A stretch of 64,000 nt of DNA from Cryptomeria japonica (Eukaryota; Streptophyta; Pinopsida; Cupressales; Cupressaceae). The notes beneath the pieces are model-generated. The model ran no database searches, was not told the origin of the DNA, and saw only the letters and a program-made list of their open reading frames with translations. Position numbers and translations under genes: made by a program. Shown here in pieces: positions 24,082 through 36,539 of the stretch (positions within the stretch are counted from its first letter, which is position 1; each line of letters opens with the position of its first letter). Location of the stretch: positions 510,011,442 through 510,075,441 of the forward strand of contig NC_081410.1 in assembly GCF_030272615.1 (NCBI RefSeq), written 5' to 3'.

Positions 24082-24480
24082 CATTGATGGCAACACTTAG
24101 GAAAATAAAATTTTGACATCTAAGTGTTTTACAACAAAAACTTGCCACTAAGAAAATTGCTCCCCCTAAGCATATACACTATCCCTTAATCAAAAGAGTG
24201 TATAGAAATTTTGCATTCAAAGCATAATCATTAGAGCATATAGCATATATCACAGCATATATCAAAATTTCAAAAAATAGATACTTCTTCCTCTGATATA
24301 CTTCTCCCCCTGATATATCAAAATTTTAGAATTTAAGACCATCAAAATTTTAATTAAAACCATGTACTTCTCCCCCTTTGCCAACAATGACAAAGTACCA
24401 CTGCAAAAACCTATTTCCATATATATAAAAGAGTTTATGACAATAATGAATAATACTTGTCAAAAACCGCTTTGTAGTCC
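24082..24480 (-). other. Non-coding 3' internal region of element B
   Basis: AT-rich with repeated CTCCCCCT tracts (near 24160, 24305 and 24372) that are polypurine on the minus strand. No frame is supported. Confidence 0.6.
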
Positions 24481-27400
24481 TACAAAAATTGTTTCATGGA
24501 GAGAGACCGGGACTCAAGTAGGGAGGTCACCACTTCCTTTTCTATCTGCATTTGTGATACCTGTTCCTCCATGGCATCTATTGCGCTTAGTTCTTGGGTG
24601 ACTGTAAGTGCTTCTAGGTTCAGCTAGAATTTTTGAAGAATTTGCAGTCGTGGAAGTAATACCAGTTGAAGTTCTTGCAAATCCCTAGATCTTGTGCTGA
24701 TCTCTTGCTCTATCTTGGCTGATTGGATCTAGAACCGGTGAATGGTTTGCCCATATGCTACAAAGGAGTCGTAAGGAGTCTTGAATGTGCTTAAGTAGGA
24801 CTATAAGTCCATTTGAAGCCGTTTCTTCTTAGCTAGCACATCATCACAAAATAGATGAGGTTGACAGATTTTGCTGAGTAGCAAGTTTCCCTCATCCAAA
24901 GCACTCCTTATGTCCTTTTGATCCTTTGATAGTTCAGTCCTAAGCTCATTCAATTTCTTCACCAGAGCAACATTAAGAGCCTTTTGGTGCTCTTTCTTTA
25001 CATTGGCCTCAACTGCTTCTTCTAGGCTCTGCACTTGATCATCCACTACCGTACATAGAAGTTTGAGTTGTGCTAGTGATGAATCAGTGTTAGGAAGATT
25101 AGTACCGGGGATTAAACCGGTGAGCGTGTCTCTAGCTACCTGAATGATTTCTTGTTCCTTTTTCCTGTGGATGATCTCAAGGCGCTCTTGAGCAACCTTG
25201 ATGCTCTGCATAAGTTTCGACTCGCTTGCAGATTGGAGATTGATAGGACTAGAGAGATCAACTGATGAGGGTTGACTTTTGGTTGCCTTCGAAGTCTCCA
25301 CCTAAGAGCTTTTTGCCGCTTCACGTTCCTTGGCTTCTTCAGCTTTCTTCTTTTCTGCTTCTCTTCTCTTCTCTTCTTCCTTGTCTTCTTCTACCTTTTT
25401 CTTCTCCTCTGCTCTTCCTTTTCTTCTTCTTCCCTCTTCTTCTTCTCTTCCTCTTCCTTTTTCTTTTCTTCCTCTTCCTTCTTCCTCTTCTCCTCTTCTT
25501 CCTTCTTCTTTTCTTCTTCTTCCTTCTTCCTCTTTTCTTCCTTGTCCTCTTCTTCTTTCTTTTTCCTTTCTTCTTCTTGCTTCTTTTTCTCTTCATCTTT
25601 TCTTTTCTCCTCTTCCTCTTTCTTTTTCTCTTCCTCCTTTCTCTATTTCTCATCTTCATCCTTCTTCTTTTTCTCTTCTTCTTTGTCTTTTGCCGCTTGT
25701 TGTGTGTCCACAACTTGTTCACCACCGTGATCGGCCTGTTGCCCCTGTTCAGTTCCCTAAGTGACATCTTTTGTATCCAGGGCATTGACATCTATGGTGT
25801 CAATTGGTTCCTCCACCAGGTTTCCTTCCTCATCAAAAACTTCATCCGGTTTGGAAATAACTGGTTCCTTTTCCACTTGGAGGTTGGCCATTCAAGCTTT
25901 GTGTGAACTAGTGGCATGGGCCATGTGTTGATGTGTATCCTTTTCTACATCATCAACTCTCCCTTCCAACAACCAGAGCCTTTTTTTCCTTGTGAAGAAG
26001 AGACCTTTATTTTGATCTAATACATCAAATAATTCTGAGTTTGAGAGTTCGAGGAAGTAATGTGCAAAAAATTTCTCCCTAATCTCTTGTTCCTTTTCAA
26101 TGGCAATGTGCCATCTATTATCCAATGCTTTATACAATGAATCTGGTGTCTAAGATTTAATCTCTGATGGTGACCGGTCATTTCTACATAAATAAAGAAT
26201 AATCTCTTGTAGTACTTCATCTTTTTCCTCACTATTGAAATCATCATAATAATCAATTAAATCATGAAGTAACTTTCTCCTGATATTCTTTTTTGTTCTT
26301 TGATAATGTGTCAAAGGCTTGTAAGAGGAGATATCTATATTTACCGATGCAGATGTTGCCAGTTCATTCTTCTTCACCTTCTTGGTCTATCTAGCCTTCT
26401 TTGGTTGTTCATTAGACTTAGGTTCTTCAGATTCCAGTTCATTTGCCTTAGTCTTTCTCTTTCTTTCGAAGACTTTTGTCGGTGTTGCCTCCGATTTCTT
26501 CTTTGCCAGTTACCACTTGGTCACTTTTGGAGTCTTAGTGGTAGCTGGTGCTGATGCTGCAGGTATTGCCTTAGCTTTCTTGGCTTCCAGTTCTTTTCCC
26601 TTCTTCACCGATGGTTCTTCAACTAGTGCGATCCTCTCCAAGTAGGTTCCGGTTTGCTTCGCCTTTGGATCAAGAGGCAAGGCAATAAGGGTTGAAGCAT
26701 ACCCTTATAGCATGTCATACATGACTTCATAGCCCATAGGCTCCACTTCCTCCATTCTAGGCTCAACAACCTCCATTAGACATTTGTCCACCTGAATAGT
26801 GAAACAGATGTCGTCTTCATACTTCTTCACTATGTCACCTGAGATTCGCATCCTCTAACTCATTTTTCTTCTAAACTCATCAAAGTATTTGTTCAAGATC
26901 TCAGGGTAGCCGGTTCCAATAGGTTGCACACTTTCCTTTATCTTCTTAGTTACCGATTGGTCAGGGGACCACTGGACATCTCCTACACTTGGAAAGTAGC
27001 CCTGGAAATAGAAAAACAATCCTACCAGTAGTTGTCCAAATTTAAATCTCATTGAATTGTCCTTTTTGATTGCCTTGAGATTTGACAGGAGTTGCCTTTC
27101 CATATCGGTGCATAAGTCAAATGATTTATCCTCTATAATCATCCGATAAGCGGCATTTACTGCTGCAGCAGATATAGGATTAATCCTGCTGGCTGAGAGT
27201 GTCCTGTAGCCTACCACCATGCAGACATATTTTACCAGTTCATCCTTGATAGAATTAACTGTCATACCTCATGAATCACTTGTCGAACTAGTGAGCTTGG
27301 TCATTTCCATTTTTCTTATTGTTCTCAGGGCTGGTACTTCCCCTATGCTGCAAAAATTGATGACTGCATGAATTGCCTCAGGCATGATATCATGTGTTCT

Positions 27401-27738
27401 CTCCAGGTACATCTTGTCACCATGGACTCCAATCAGGATGATTTTGATGTGATCCTCTATGAAATCTCTAGAAAATACACCGCATTATGGAGTTTCTTCT
27501 TCTATAAGATACTGAACTCCGGTTTGATCCTTTTATCCTTTCCGCAAAATAGACCTAATTGAGTATGAATGGCCAAGGACCCTATGTCTTCTATCTTGCA
27601 ATCAATATAGTCAAAAATTGCTTCTTCGACTATGACTCTAGCTGGGACTTGTGACAAAGCATTATACTTGGACTTCCTCTGAATAAAATTTTCTGACTCA
27701 ATGGATGTGCTTGAACTGGTATGAGATGCGGAAGCCAT
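24481..27738 (-). pseudogene. ORF2 of element B: large protein of unknown function
   Basis: It starts MASASHTSSS at 27738. The N-terminal region has LSQVPARVIV, then GVHGDKMYLERTH (about 27430-27390). The second domain (27265-26855) has FKFGQLLVGLFFYFQ and KYFDEFRRKMS. Helical segments follow (26377-25892). A segment of about 350 bp made almost only of GAA, GAG and AAG codons encodes an E/K-rich stretch (about 25710-25360). After it comes a Ser-rich linker and a coiled coil (25301-24801) continuing to about 24481. TAG stops and frameshifts inactivate it. The domain order and motifs match C and E ORF2. No known enzyme motif is seen; function unknown. Confidence 0.75.
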
Positions 27739-28182
27739 TGAAGAGTATTTCAAGAATACGAAAAATACCTTTCAAATGTGAATTTAGGGCTTCCTGATTC
27801 TGCTTTGCTTCACTCTTTGTTGGATGCAAAATCACTGCTTTGAGTTCTCCACTGTCGATTGCAAACTATATTTGAATCTCTTTCAAATCTCTCCAATTCC
27901 TCGAAATCTAAGCTCAAATCGCCTTCTCTTTGCTCTGCACTTGAAAACTTTTCTTCGCTCAAAAAATAGATACTGAGAAATGATTTGAAAATTGCATTTA
28001 TACATGTCTCTCACCTACCATCATTAATGCTCCTATATTAGGGCATAAACCCTAATTTGCCTCTTTACTATTTTTGGTCTTCTGCCAAGTGATAGGTGTA
28101 GCATACCAGTTAAGGTCTTTTACTAGTGTTAACTCGGGTTTTGAAAGCATTTTTCTATTTGCTCCCCCTAAGCCTTTGAGGC
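27739..28182 (-). other. Spacer between Gag and ORF2 of element B
   Basis: About 440 bp with many stops in all minus frames and no domain. Element E has a spacer of similar length (45080-45544). Confidence 0.6.
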
Positions 28183-29456
28183 TTAGTTTGCTAGTTCAGA
28201 TATTTCCAAATTGGGTGCAGAAACCGGTTCCTCCTCCAATAATACTGGTTTCTTCTTCCATACTTTCTTCATGTCTTCTTGAACTATTTCAACATCTATT
28301 TCTCCTTCCTGAGTGACCGGTATATCATCAAATATACTTTTTCTGCTTCTATAGAATCTTGCAATGTGACTCAGTTTGTTGTAGTGATAGCAAACAAGTC
28401 CAAGTGCTCTCCAAGGTCCATTGTACATGTTTCCATTCTTCCTTCTGCATGTTATAATAGTGTGACCATGACCATGACAGATCATACAACTTTCTCTCCA
28501 TCTGGTTGCCGCTTGATTACCACAGCTTCTTGACTGATGATTGAGGACATTAAACCGGTTGTGGTTCTGGTTCATAAAAGATTCAGGACCAATTCCTTTG
28601 GTCCTTTGAGGATATCTTCTAGTGTTATCCATTACAGACCTGCATTCAAATACTCTATGCCCAAACTTGTTGCATGCATAACAATGACCATTGAACTTAT
28701 TGGATCTAGGTATATTGTTGATAAAATAAGAAAAATTATTGTAGGCTTTGCTCTTACACACATTGGCAGTGTGTCCTTCTTTAAGACAGTTAAAGCAAAT
28801 AGGTTTGAATTTTTTCTTACCTTTTCCTTTGAGTGCCTATTTCTTCTTTGATGCTTCAGCATTTGTCCTTGAAGATTCTCCTTCCTCATGTTCAGAAAAA
28901 CCAAGACCATTGGTGTTCTTTGCTGGTCTAGATGATTCAAGCTTTTGCTCTAGCCTGACTGTACTTTTGCCAAACTTAGCTAGCATTTCCTTTGTTTCAA
29001 AGACTTCTTTGGAAATAGCAGTGTTTGTCTCCATAAGACTTGCATTTTCTGAGATGGCAATGTTTAGTTCTCCTTGCATTTCTTCTTTCTCCATTCTGCT
29101 CTCATGAAGGCAAGCAGTTAGTGCACTAATCTCTTGTTTCAACTTGGAGATCTCATGATCTCTATCTTTTACCAGATCTTCAGCCTTTCTCCAGTTCTCA
29201 AGCTCTTGACTAAACTGAATAGTCAATCCTTCCAACTCCTTTCTCAGATTAGAATTTGAATCATTTAGCTTATTCACTTTAGCAATCATAGCTTCCATGT
29301 TAGCTTCATCTTCAGAACTACTTTCAGATCCATCAGCCTCTCTGCATGTTCTCTTCTTTTTGCTTGACATGCCTTATATTTGACCATAAGATCATCATAG
29401 GCTTGCTCAGACTTAGTGAGTCATTGAGTAAGTTCCCTCAATGTGTATTCTCCCAT
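28183..29456 (-). pseudogene. gag: Truncated Gag of element B (coiled coil plus zinc knuckles)
   Basis: It begins about 50 bp after the primer site (ATG at 29456; an in-frame alternative frame starts at 29370). Residues about 30-170 form a coiled coil (KLNDSNSNLRKELEGL). The motif GLGFSEHEEGESS, seen in SIRE-like copia Gags, follows. There are then four CCHC zinc knuckles: the first near 28790-28750 (ending TANVC), CYACNKFGHRVFEC, CMICHGHGHTIITC, and a degenerate fourth (CYHYNKLSH). The usual copia Gag N-terminal capsid domain (UBN2-like) is absent. It could bind element RNA and enter particles made by a partner element; that is inference. Confidence 0.8.
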
Positions 29457-29492
29457 ATCTCTTTCCAAGTGGTTAAACTTATAGAAAGGTTG

Positions 29493-29504
29493 GCTTTGAT
29501 ACCA
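29493..29504 (-). promoter_or_regulatory. Initiator-Met primer-binding site of element B
   Basis: TGGTATCAAAGC on the minus strand, two bases inside the 5' LTR. It is one base different from the canonical iMet site TGGTATCAGAGC used in element E. Confidence 0.9.
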
Positions 29505-29506
29505 AT

Positions 29507-30671
29507 TGATGAATACTAAGAGGGGGGGGGGTGAATTAGTATGCCAAAAATCTTTGCACTAAAACACTTACACAGTCTAGAGATAAACCGGTAAAGCAGT
29601 CTGACAATCAAACCAGTTATCACACATACAAACCAAAATGTGAATAAACCATTCACCCACAAAAGCAATACAACCATAACATAAGATATTTGACGTGGAA
29701 ACCCAACTGGGAAAAACCATGGTGAGATGGAACTCACAAGTCACTATCTGCAGAATAGAAACCAGACCGGTTAAGGTCTTACAATGTTCTTCACCAGAAC
29801 AGATCCTGTTAAGAATCTCAATCTGTGTTAGGAGAGAAGTTTGATTAAATACTACCTTGTTAGAGGATTTTAGATTCACATGTGTGGACCACCTTGTTAG
29901 AGGATTTTACAAAGGCTTTGAGGCCTACCTAGTTAAGGGCTACAAACTTGTCAAAGATGTGAGTAATCAACAAGTGTTTGATCTATCTATTAGCACAAAC
30001 TACTTGGTTAGATCCAGTATGCTCACAGCTAATGCATTCCAGCATTACTTCAGTCTTCTCTATCTCACTCTCAGTTACAACTCGATCTCCTCTCATAAGA
30101 TTGCTCTACTCTTTCACCTTAAACCCTCGCTCAACATAAACCCTATTCGTAGCTCTTTCAACAACTTTTAAAACCCTAGACATGATGTCCTTTTAAAGGA
30201 ATCTGATTTCATGTTGGTCCAATAGGATTACATTACAATTTCCTAGGTTTAGTGAATCTAGACATACTCAGTAACACGACACAATAATCACCATCAATGT
30301 GTCGGCACCATCAAACAATCAGTGGATTGGTAACTCATCACAAAATGTCAGTTGGTAACTCATCACAGAGTGTTGCTAGTTCATTGAAAAATGTCGGTTG
30401 CCGGTTTGACAAAAATGAAGACAGGTAAGAATGTGTTGTGCCCCTTTGCTTCCTCGTACCACTTGTGATCTGCGAACTGCTTGGGGTCGACATGCCGCTT
30501 CAGACTAGGAAAACACATTCTGCAAAATCACTACTAGTCTAAAGACTAGAGTACAACATACCAATTGGAACAAATACTGGTTGAGCATGAGCTCATACAT
30601 ATAAAGGGGATCTCAATACAAGTGTATGTCCATCAATGACAATCACAACATAAACATCAAAAATGCCAACA
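29507..30671 (-). repeat. 5' LTR of element B
   Basis: Partner of 22905-24067; starts TGATGAATAC in plus orientation and ends TGCCAACA. A G-homopolymer of ten lies near its left end (29521-29530). Confidence 0.95.
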
Positions 30672-31255
30672 ATCATCCTCAAGGGAATGGACAAGTAGAA
30701 TCCAACAATAAAAGCTTGTTGACTATCATTAAGAAAATCCTAGAAGAGAATAAAAGGTCTTGGGATCAAAAATTGAAGTTAGCTCTGTGGGAAGATGGAA
30801 TAATAGTTAAGAAATCCATTGGAATGTCACCTTTTGAAGTAGTCTATGTTGCTCAAGCCAAATTGCCAGTAAATAATCTTCTTCCAGTTTATAATTTTTT
30901 GCAAAGTGAGGACATGGAGATATCTGAAGTGATGGAAAATAGAATGATCCAAATTGTAGAAATGGAGGAGCTTAGAACTTCTGCCCATAAGAGAAATCAG
31001 AAGATCTAGTTGCAGTCAAAATATCTTTTTGATAAAAGGACATCACAAAGGAAGTTTCAAATTGATGACATGGTTCTTCAGTGAAATGCAAAATGATAGG
31101 ATAAGGGAAAGCATAAGAAATTCGAATCACTGTGGATTGGCCCTTTTGTGATTTATGACTTAAATGGTAAGGATTCATATTTCTTGAAGAATATGAATGA
31201 TGAAATATAGGAATTTCTAGTGCATGGACAATTCCTGAAGCATTATTTCTCTTAA
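30672..31255 (+). pseudogene. pol: Integrase end of element A (second part)
   Basis: Integrase resumes after element B with HPQGNGQVESNN, which carries the catalytic Glu. It is followed by SWDQKLKLALWEDG and MSPFEVVY, then a C-terminal region (FESLWIGPFVIYDLNG, VHGQFLKHYFS) ending at TAA 31253-31255. TAG and TGA codons interrupt it. I see no chromodomain. Confidence 0.85.
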
Positions 31256-31401
31256 TGTCCATGCACGGTAGGTCCTTTGTTTGTAGATATTTTGTTCCTT
31301 TCCTATTTTTCTATTTTGGTTTGTGTTTTGGTCTGTTTCTCCAGAAGTTTCTGAGTCTTCTTGTGTTGACCTTGCGGTCAACCATCCCCAGCTAGAGCCA
31401 C
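31256..31401 (+). other. Short 3' untranslated region of element A
   Basis: 146 bp between the pol stop and the 3' LTR. No convincing polypurine tract is visible; the bases before the LTR read CCCCAGCTAGAGCCAC. Confidence 0.6.
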
Positions 31402-32651
31402 TATTATCACTAATTTAAAATGGGCTTTTCTTTTCCCATAATTGGCTATGGTTTTTTGAAATTTTGAGTAAGGCGCATTTTCAAATGCTTCAGCTCTATT
31501 TTAGGCCTTAAGGGTTTAGGGTTTTTTTATTTTTAAATTGCTTGATGTCTATTTAAAACCCTCTGGTTTCTATTCTTTCGTTACTTTATCCACTTAAGTA
31601 ATGGGTCATGGGATCGTAGGAAGTGTCCCCCCTTGTCCTTTGCCTAGGCAGTCATGTCAATTAATCGCAAAAAATTTATGCCTTATGTGTATTCCTCCTA
31701 AAGTTGTTAGGCCCAGTAAGTAGTGTGCATCTCGCAGATGGATCTATGGCTTTTGCTATTTCGCTAGGTGAAGTTGCGCATAGTTTAAAACTAGCGAAGT
31801 TGCGAAAATGACATGGCATACCAACTAGGTGGTCTAGCTGGTCAATGAGAGCCAGTAAAAGGGTGACACGTGGCATAAGCTACAACAGTCAGCAAGTCGG
31901 GATTAAAGGTTAAAAGGTGGGTCCCAGAGGTGAGTCACATCGCAGGTTAGGAGATGACATGGTAGATATAGGTGTCAAGAATTAATTGGAGCCCAGTGCT
32001 TTCTCTCAGCAAATAAAAAAGTGACATGTCAGCTCTGAAGATGACTGTACGCTAGGTGTTCAAAGTGAGTCAGAGGGCCCACCCCTCCCGAAGCCTATTC
32101 AGATGGTTAAAAGCCAATCAACTAAAAAATGATCTAACGGCCCGTGCTATTTTGCAAGGGTAAGATGCTCATGCTTTATACCCTACAAAATAGCGAAAGT
32201 GAATGAGGACCATCCATGTGTCATGATGGATGGTAACGTGTCCAGGGACACGTGATCTTAGAAGAAGGTCATGGGCTCGCCAAGGTGGAACCGGTGGTAT
32301 AAGAGAAAGACACGCGGCCAACATTGAGTCGAATGCGAAAGGCATTTCAAGGCCAGTGGTTGAGTGCCATGTGGTAGCATGTAGCCAATAGAGAAGCGAG
32401 ACCTAGCATGGAACCAAGACTGTTAGTTAGTGTAACAATCGATCAAGTTTCTTTTGATCAGACGGTCGGCGCTATTTCGCAGGACCAAGCTGCCCGATAG
32501 TTATGCTTCGCGAAGTTGTGAAATAGAGAAAAGAAAGATTTCTAGGAATGTTGTGACCCGTTGGAGCTAAAAATAGAATTCTCCTATGAATTCAATTTTG
32601 AAGGGACGACCGAAGCATGCAGAATCAATGTTGTAGTTAAGACCCTGGGTA

Positions 32652-32662
32652 CAATATATGAT
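32652..32662 (+). promoter_or_regulatory. TATA-like site in A 3' LTR
   Basis: CAATATATGAT, 247 bp before the start codon of the LTR protein copy. Confidence 0.45.
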
Positions 32663-32898
32663 TTCCCATCAACCGGATGAAGATATCCTGTTAAATAATT
32701 ATTGTAGAGGAGTGGATACAGAGCAATCTTCTTCAAGTATAGAGCAAGTCAATTTAGTTGCAAAGTAGATTCCTTCGAGTTAAGAATAGGTTTTCTCATA
32801 CTCTTGTGTAGCAATTTCTATGTGGTGTGTTTCAGATAAGATATTGATTCATCATAGAAATATTTAGGGGCGGTGTTCAGTTCTTACATTTCTTTTTA

Positions 32899-35800
32899 AT
32901 GGCTCCTAAAAGAGAATTTTCTGGCAAAGTCAATTATTCAGAAAGAAGTATCTGTGATGATTTTCTTGAATAGTTGACGTTGTCAACTAATCAGGCATCA
33001 AAGGCAAAACAATTAGTGCCTAGAGCTCCCTGTTTGAAAATAGGAGAAGGATTGTATGACAAGGGTAATTGGTTGAGAGACCCACAGGTTGGATTGTCTG
33101 GGTTGGGTTATTTAAGATTGGATTTGGAATGAGAAATTCTTTGGCCCTGCAAACCAGTATTTGGGAATTAGATGTTGGGAAATTGGTAGTCCCAGGGGTA
33201 TTTATGGACATGGATTTGTTGACCCAAATTGCACTCAACTATGATCCAGTCACAAGAAGCATTCAGGATATAAATGCAAAAACCCTTATTGAGATTAATG
33301 CTGAAGAATTCAGAAATACTTTTGGGCTTAATGAGTTTACCAATTTTCTAGAGCCCATAAATTTCAAGTCATTAGCTCAAATTTATAGTGCATAGAGGAA
33401 TCATCTCAGGAATGGGCCACTCAAGGATTTTTTTGTAAAGATAGGTAGGTTGATAGTTGTAGGACCCAACATAGAAGAGCCCTTTTTATTGAGTATGCTC
33501 ACCTTTAGGGCTAAGGGAATGTATTGGGCACTTTGCCAAGTTTTGGGAGAAGATGTTGAAGCAAATATGCCCAATCACTACCTGTTAATGATTGGTCAGA
33601 TTTTGAATCCTTCTCTTGCAATTACATTTGATTATGCTTCTTTCATTACTGATGCTATCCATGGAGGGTTAATAGGAATAAAGAATGCAAAGGTGGATAG
33701 GCCTTTCAGATGGTACTCACTCCTAATGCATCTATTTCTTTTCAAAGGTGGTGATTACTTTGCTAGTGGATTGGACCTTGTCAAGGAGAAAGAAGGAGAA
33801 AAGATGCTAGTACAACTATGGAGTATTGTGTTGTCATGGGATAGGGAGGATGCCAGTTTCTTCAAGTTTGACAAATACTTTGCATCCATTGTCAAGACTC
33901 TCCTCTACTCGAAGAACCCAAGAATCCCCAAGGTTCTTTTGGAATTCATAAGACCAAAAAAATTTGTAGAAAACATTAAAATTGTTCACAATTAGGGTGA
34001 CATTTATTTGTATCCAGTCTTGACAGTTTTCAGAGTGTTTGGTTTTAGAGGCACCCCATTCTTTCTACCTTATCAGGTCCCTCTCAAAGTGGGAATTGCA
34101 GAGATCCTTAGACAAACTAGTGGTGTACAAGAGGCAGAACTGACAGGCAGGGGTAAAGGGACTATTTTCCCTACAGTTACCATAGCCCACCAATTTGTAA
34201 TAACAAAAGGGGGTTGGAATTTCTTTGAGGATTTTCTCAAGCCTTATCATTTGTCTACTGCAGTATTCAAGTGTGCTGATCTAGAAAACTTCTTCAACAA
34301 CATGTTTAGAAAGAGAGCAGCATGTAGAGGTAGGCCCCATCAAATTTAGTTTCCTGAAGACCTCATCAAAAATGAATTTGATCTAGATGAGAAAGAGCTA
34401 AGGAAAGAAAAATGGGTGGCTTATCAGAAAGCCTTGGATTTTGTGCATCAGTTTGATGCCAGCTATAACCCATTGTCTATCTTTTTCCCTCTGGAGGAGA
34501 AAAAAAAGTTTTTAATTGTTTGCTTTGAGGATGTGATGCAGACCCTGAAGGAGAAGAGGGAAGTTGTAATCAAAGGAAACCATGAAAAGGAAAGAGTGGT
34601 CCTAAGTAGGCCAGCTTCCAGCAAAGCAATCCCTCCTGGTGATTATACAGTGCACAAGAAATCTAGTTACAATGTGCTAATGCCTACAACAGGGGAGCCC
34701 TCTACCTCTAAAGGAAAGAGGAAGATACAAGATGTCATTGACATCCAAGAGAGTCCAAAGAAGCAAAGGGTAGGGAAAGAAGTACAATCAGATACACCTT
34801 TGTATTCTCCATCCCAATCCCCTATCCACATAGGAGATGAGCAAGCAACAGCTGAGCAACTCCTACAGTTAGGCAGTCTAGGGGAAATTGCCTACACTTA
34901 TGATGAAGTGGAAGAAGGAATGCCAGAAGAACCCCTTGCTGCTGAAATGGACATTACCACCACTGAAGTCAAAGGATAGGAGTGGGATCCTGAGATAAAG
35001 TAGGCAAGTAATGCCTTCTTGGCTGACAACAATTTTGTCACATCAGAAGCATTTATGTAGTTTATATGGAAATAGAACATAGATAAATGCAATGCTAGAT
35101 GTGAAAAGAGAAAGGGTGAGAAGCCAAATAAAGATCCAACCCTGGTAGAAGAGGAAATAAAGCAAGAGATGATGAAAGAATTCAAAACCATCACCCCAGA
35201 GTAAGGGAGAGATATGGTGGCACAAGCTGGAGTGCTTATTTTACCCGAGTGGGATATACTAGATGCCCTAGTACTAGACACAGTGAGGAAGGAGACTAAA
35301 TCCATGGAGGGAATTACTTTCAGTAAGGATAATGCTGCACTCTTCATGTGGTCTCTCAAGAGAAATGAGAGTAAGAAAAGCAAAGATACCCCAGGGTCAA
35401 GTTACCTTGGTGGGATGATGGTGAAGAGAATGCAGAGTATAGGGGTAGTGGAAGCTACTAGCACTATGCTAGAGACTGCAAAATTTAGTGTTGCAGTAGC
35501 AGAAAAGGAAGCCAAAGAAAAAGAGATCCTCCAAGTCAAGTTGGAAATAATTTTAAAGGCCTATAACCGTGCTAAGGAGGAGGTAAGAGGTAAGGATAGC
35601 ATCATTGCTAAGCTACAGAGCATGTTGACTAGACAATACCATCAATGTGAGTCTTCAACACTGATGATCTCCTCTTCTCCTACAATACCTCCACCTACTA
35701 GCCCTATCATTCAGTTTCCACCATCTCCAGCACCCACCAGCTCTCAAATGGTTGAGATTACTCCTCAAGAATTTGAAAATTTAAAACAGGCTTAGGCCTT

Positions 35801-36539
35801 ATATGCAAAGAAGTATGAGGAGAGAGTATAGGCTACAATTTCTAGTTTTGCAGATACAATGAATGCCTCATTGATATATAATAATGTAGGTAAAATTTTG
35901 GATATATGGAATGAGCTCAGGGGAGATAAGGCCATTTTGACACTTATTTTTGACAAGTGGAGGCCTAGGGAGCAAGATTTAGAGTTTATATGTGCATCTT
36001 ATGATGAAGTAGGGGCCAATCCTATCATTAAATCCACTTGTGACATCACTAAAGATTTAGTACAATTAGCAGCAGAGGTGGATAATGTTGATAGGAAAGT
36101 TAATTTGTGCAAGAAGGAATATACTGATCAAGTTTTTGAGTTGCTCCCAGGAGTTTTTGCTAGCCCGGATCAACTGAAGGATAAACAAATGTGGCTTAAG
36201 GAGATAGAAGCCAAACTGTCAGCAAGAATTAAAGGAATTATTGATCTAGATGATTCTTCTTTCTTTGTTATAACAATACAGGAGATAGAGAAAATTAAGG
36301 CACATTATAGTTTTCTCAATTCAGAAGTCAACAAAATGAGAAACTCCTAGAAAAGGTTGACCAAAGCTAAGGCTAAAGTGATTAATTTCTCATGGCGGAC
36401 CGATGATGTGTATAATGAGTGGACAACTAAGTATGCCACCCATGATCCAGAATAGTTGGAGAGTGCCCCTGAAAAGGTAGAAGAAGTTACAACCGAACAA
36501 CCTGTTGAAGAAACTATAGAGGCCGAAAAGAGCTTGTAA
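32899..36539 (+). pseudogene. LTR-encoded protein (3' LTR copy), unknown family
   Basis: Second copy of the protein at 11854-15496, start MAPKREF at 32899 and TAA at 36537-36539. A one-base deletion near 33105 (GGTTGGG against GGTTGGGG in the other LTR) shifts the frame, and about a dozen stops, nearly all TAG, interrupt it. The stops and the frameshift are mostly at different places from the 5' copy. At several sites where this copy has TAG the other has CAG or TGG (for example 33393 and 33994). The region near 36138, where the 5' copy has an extra T, is in frame here. Confidence 0.8.

Larger units (their letters stand above)
22905..30671 (-). mobile_element. Element B: RT-less copia-derived retroelement inserted in A integrase
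   Basis: Two LTRs of 1165 bp (29507-30671, 5' on the minus strand) and 1163 bp (22905-24067) flank a minus-strand interior. The interior has an initiator-Met primer site, a Gag with coiled coil and zinc knuckles, a large ORF2 and a polypurine tract. No RT or integrase is seen in about 5.4 kb. The host integrase codons resume at the right edge (YHPQGNGQ), so this is a clean insertion, but flanks (CTTAT, ATCAT) do not give a perfect 5-bp TSD. The LTRs differ at about 5% in a 200-bp sample. Confidence 0.9.

Noticed and set aside
25265-25906. Plus-strand Leu/Phe/Ser-rich frames resembling membrane proteins
   Set aside because: They are the complement of the GAA/GAG/AAG expansion in the minus-strand ORF2 of element B; the apparent membrane segments are an artefact of CTT/TTC codons.
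22900-30676. A 5-bp target-site duplication for element B
   Set aside because: Flanks are CTTAT and ATCAT; only an AT overlap is shared. The insertion is still supported by LTR pairing and the rejoined integrase codons.
31380-31401. Polypurine tract for element A
   Set aside because: The bases before the 3' LTR are not purine-rich enough to call; left unassigned.
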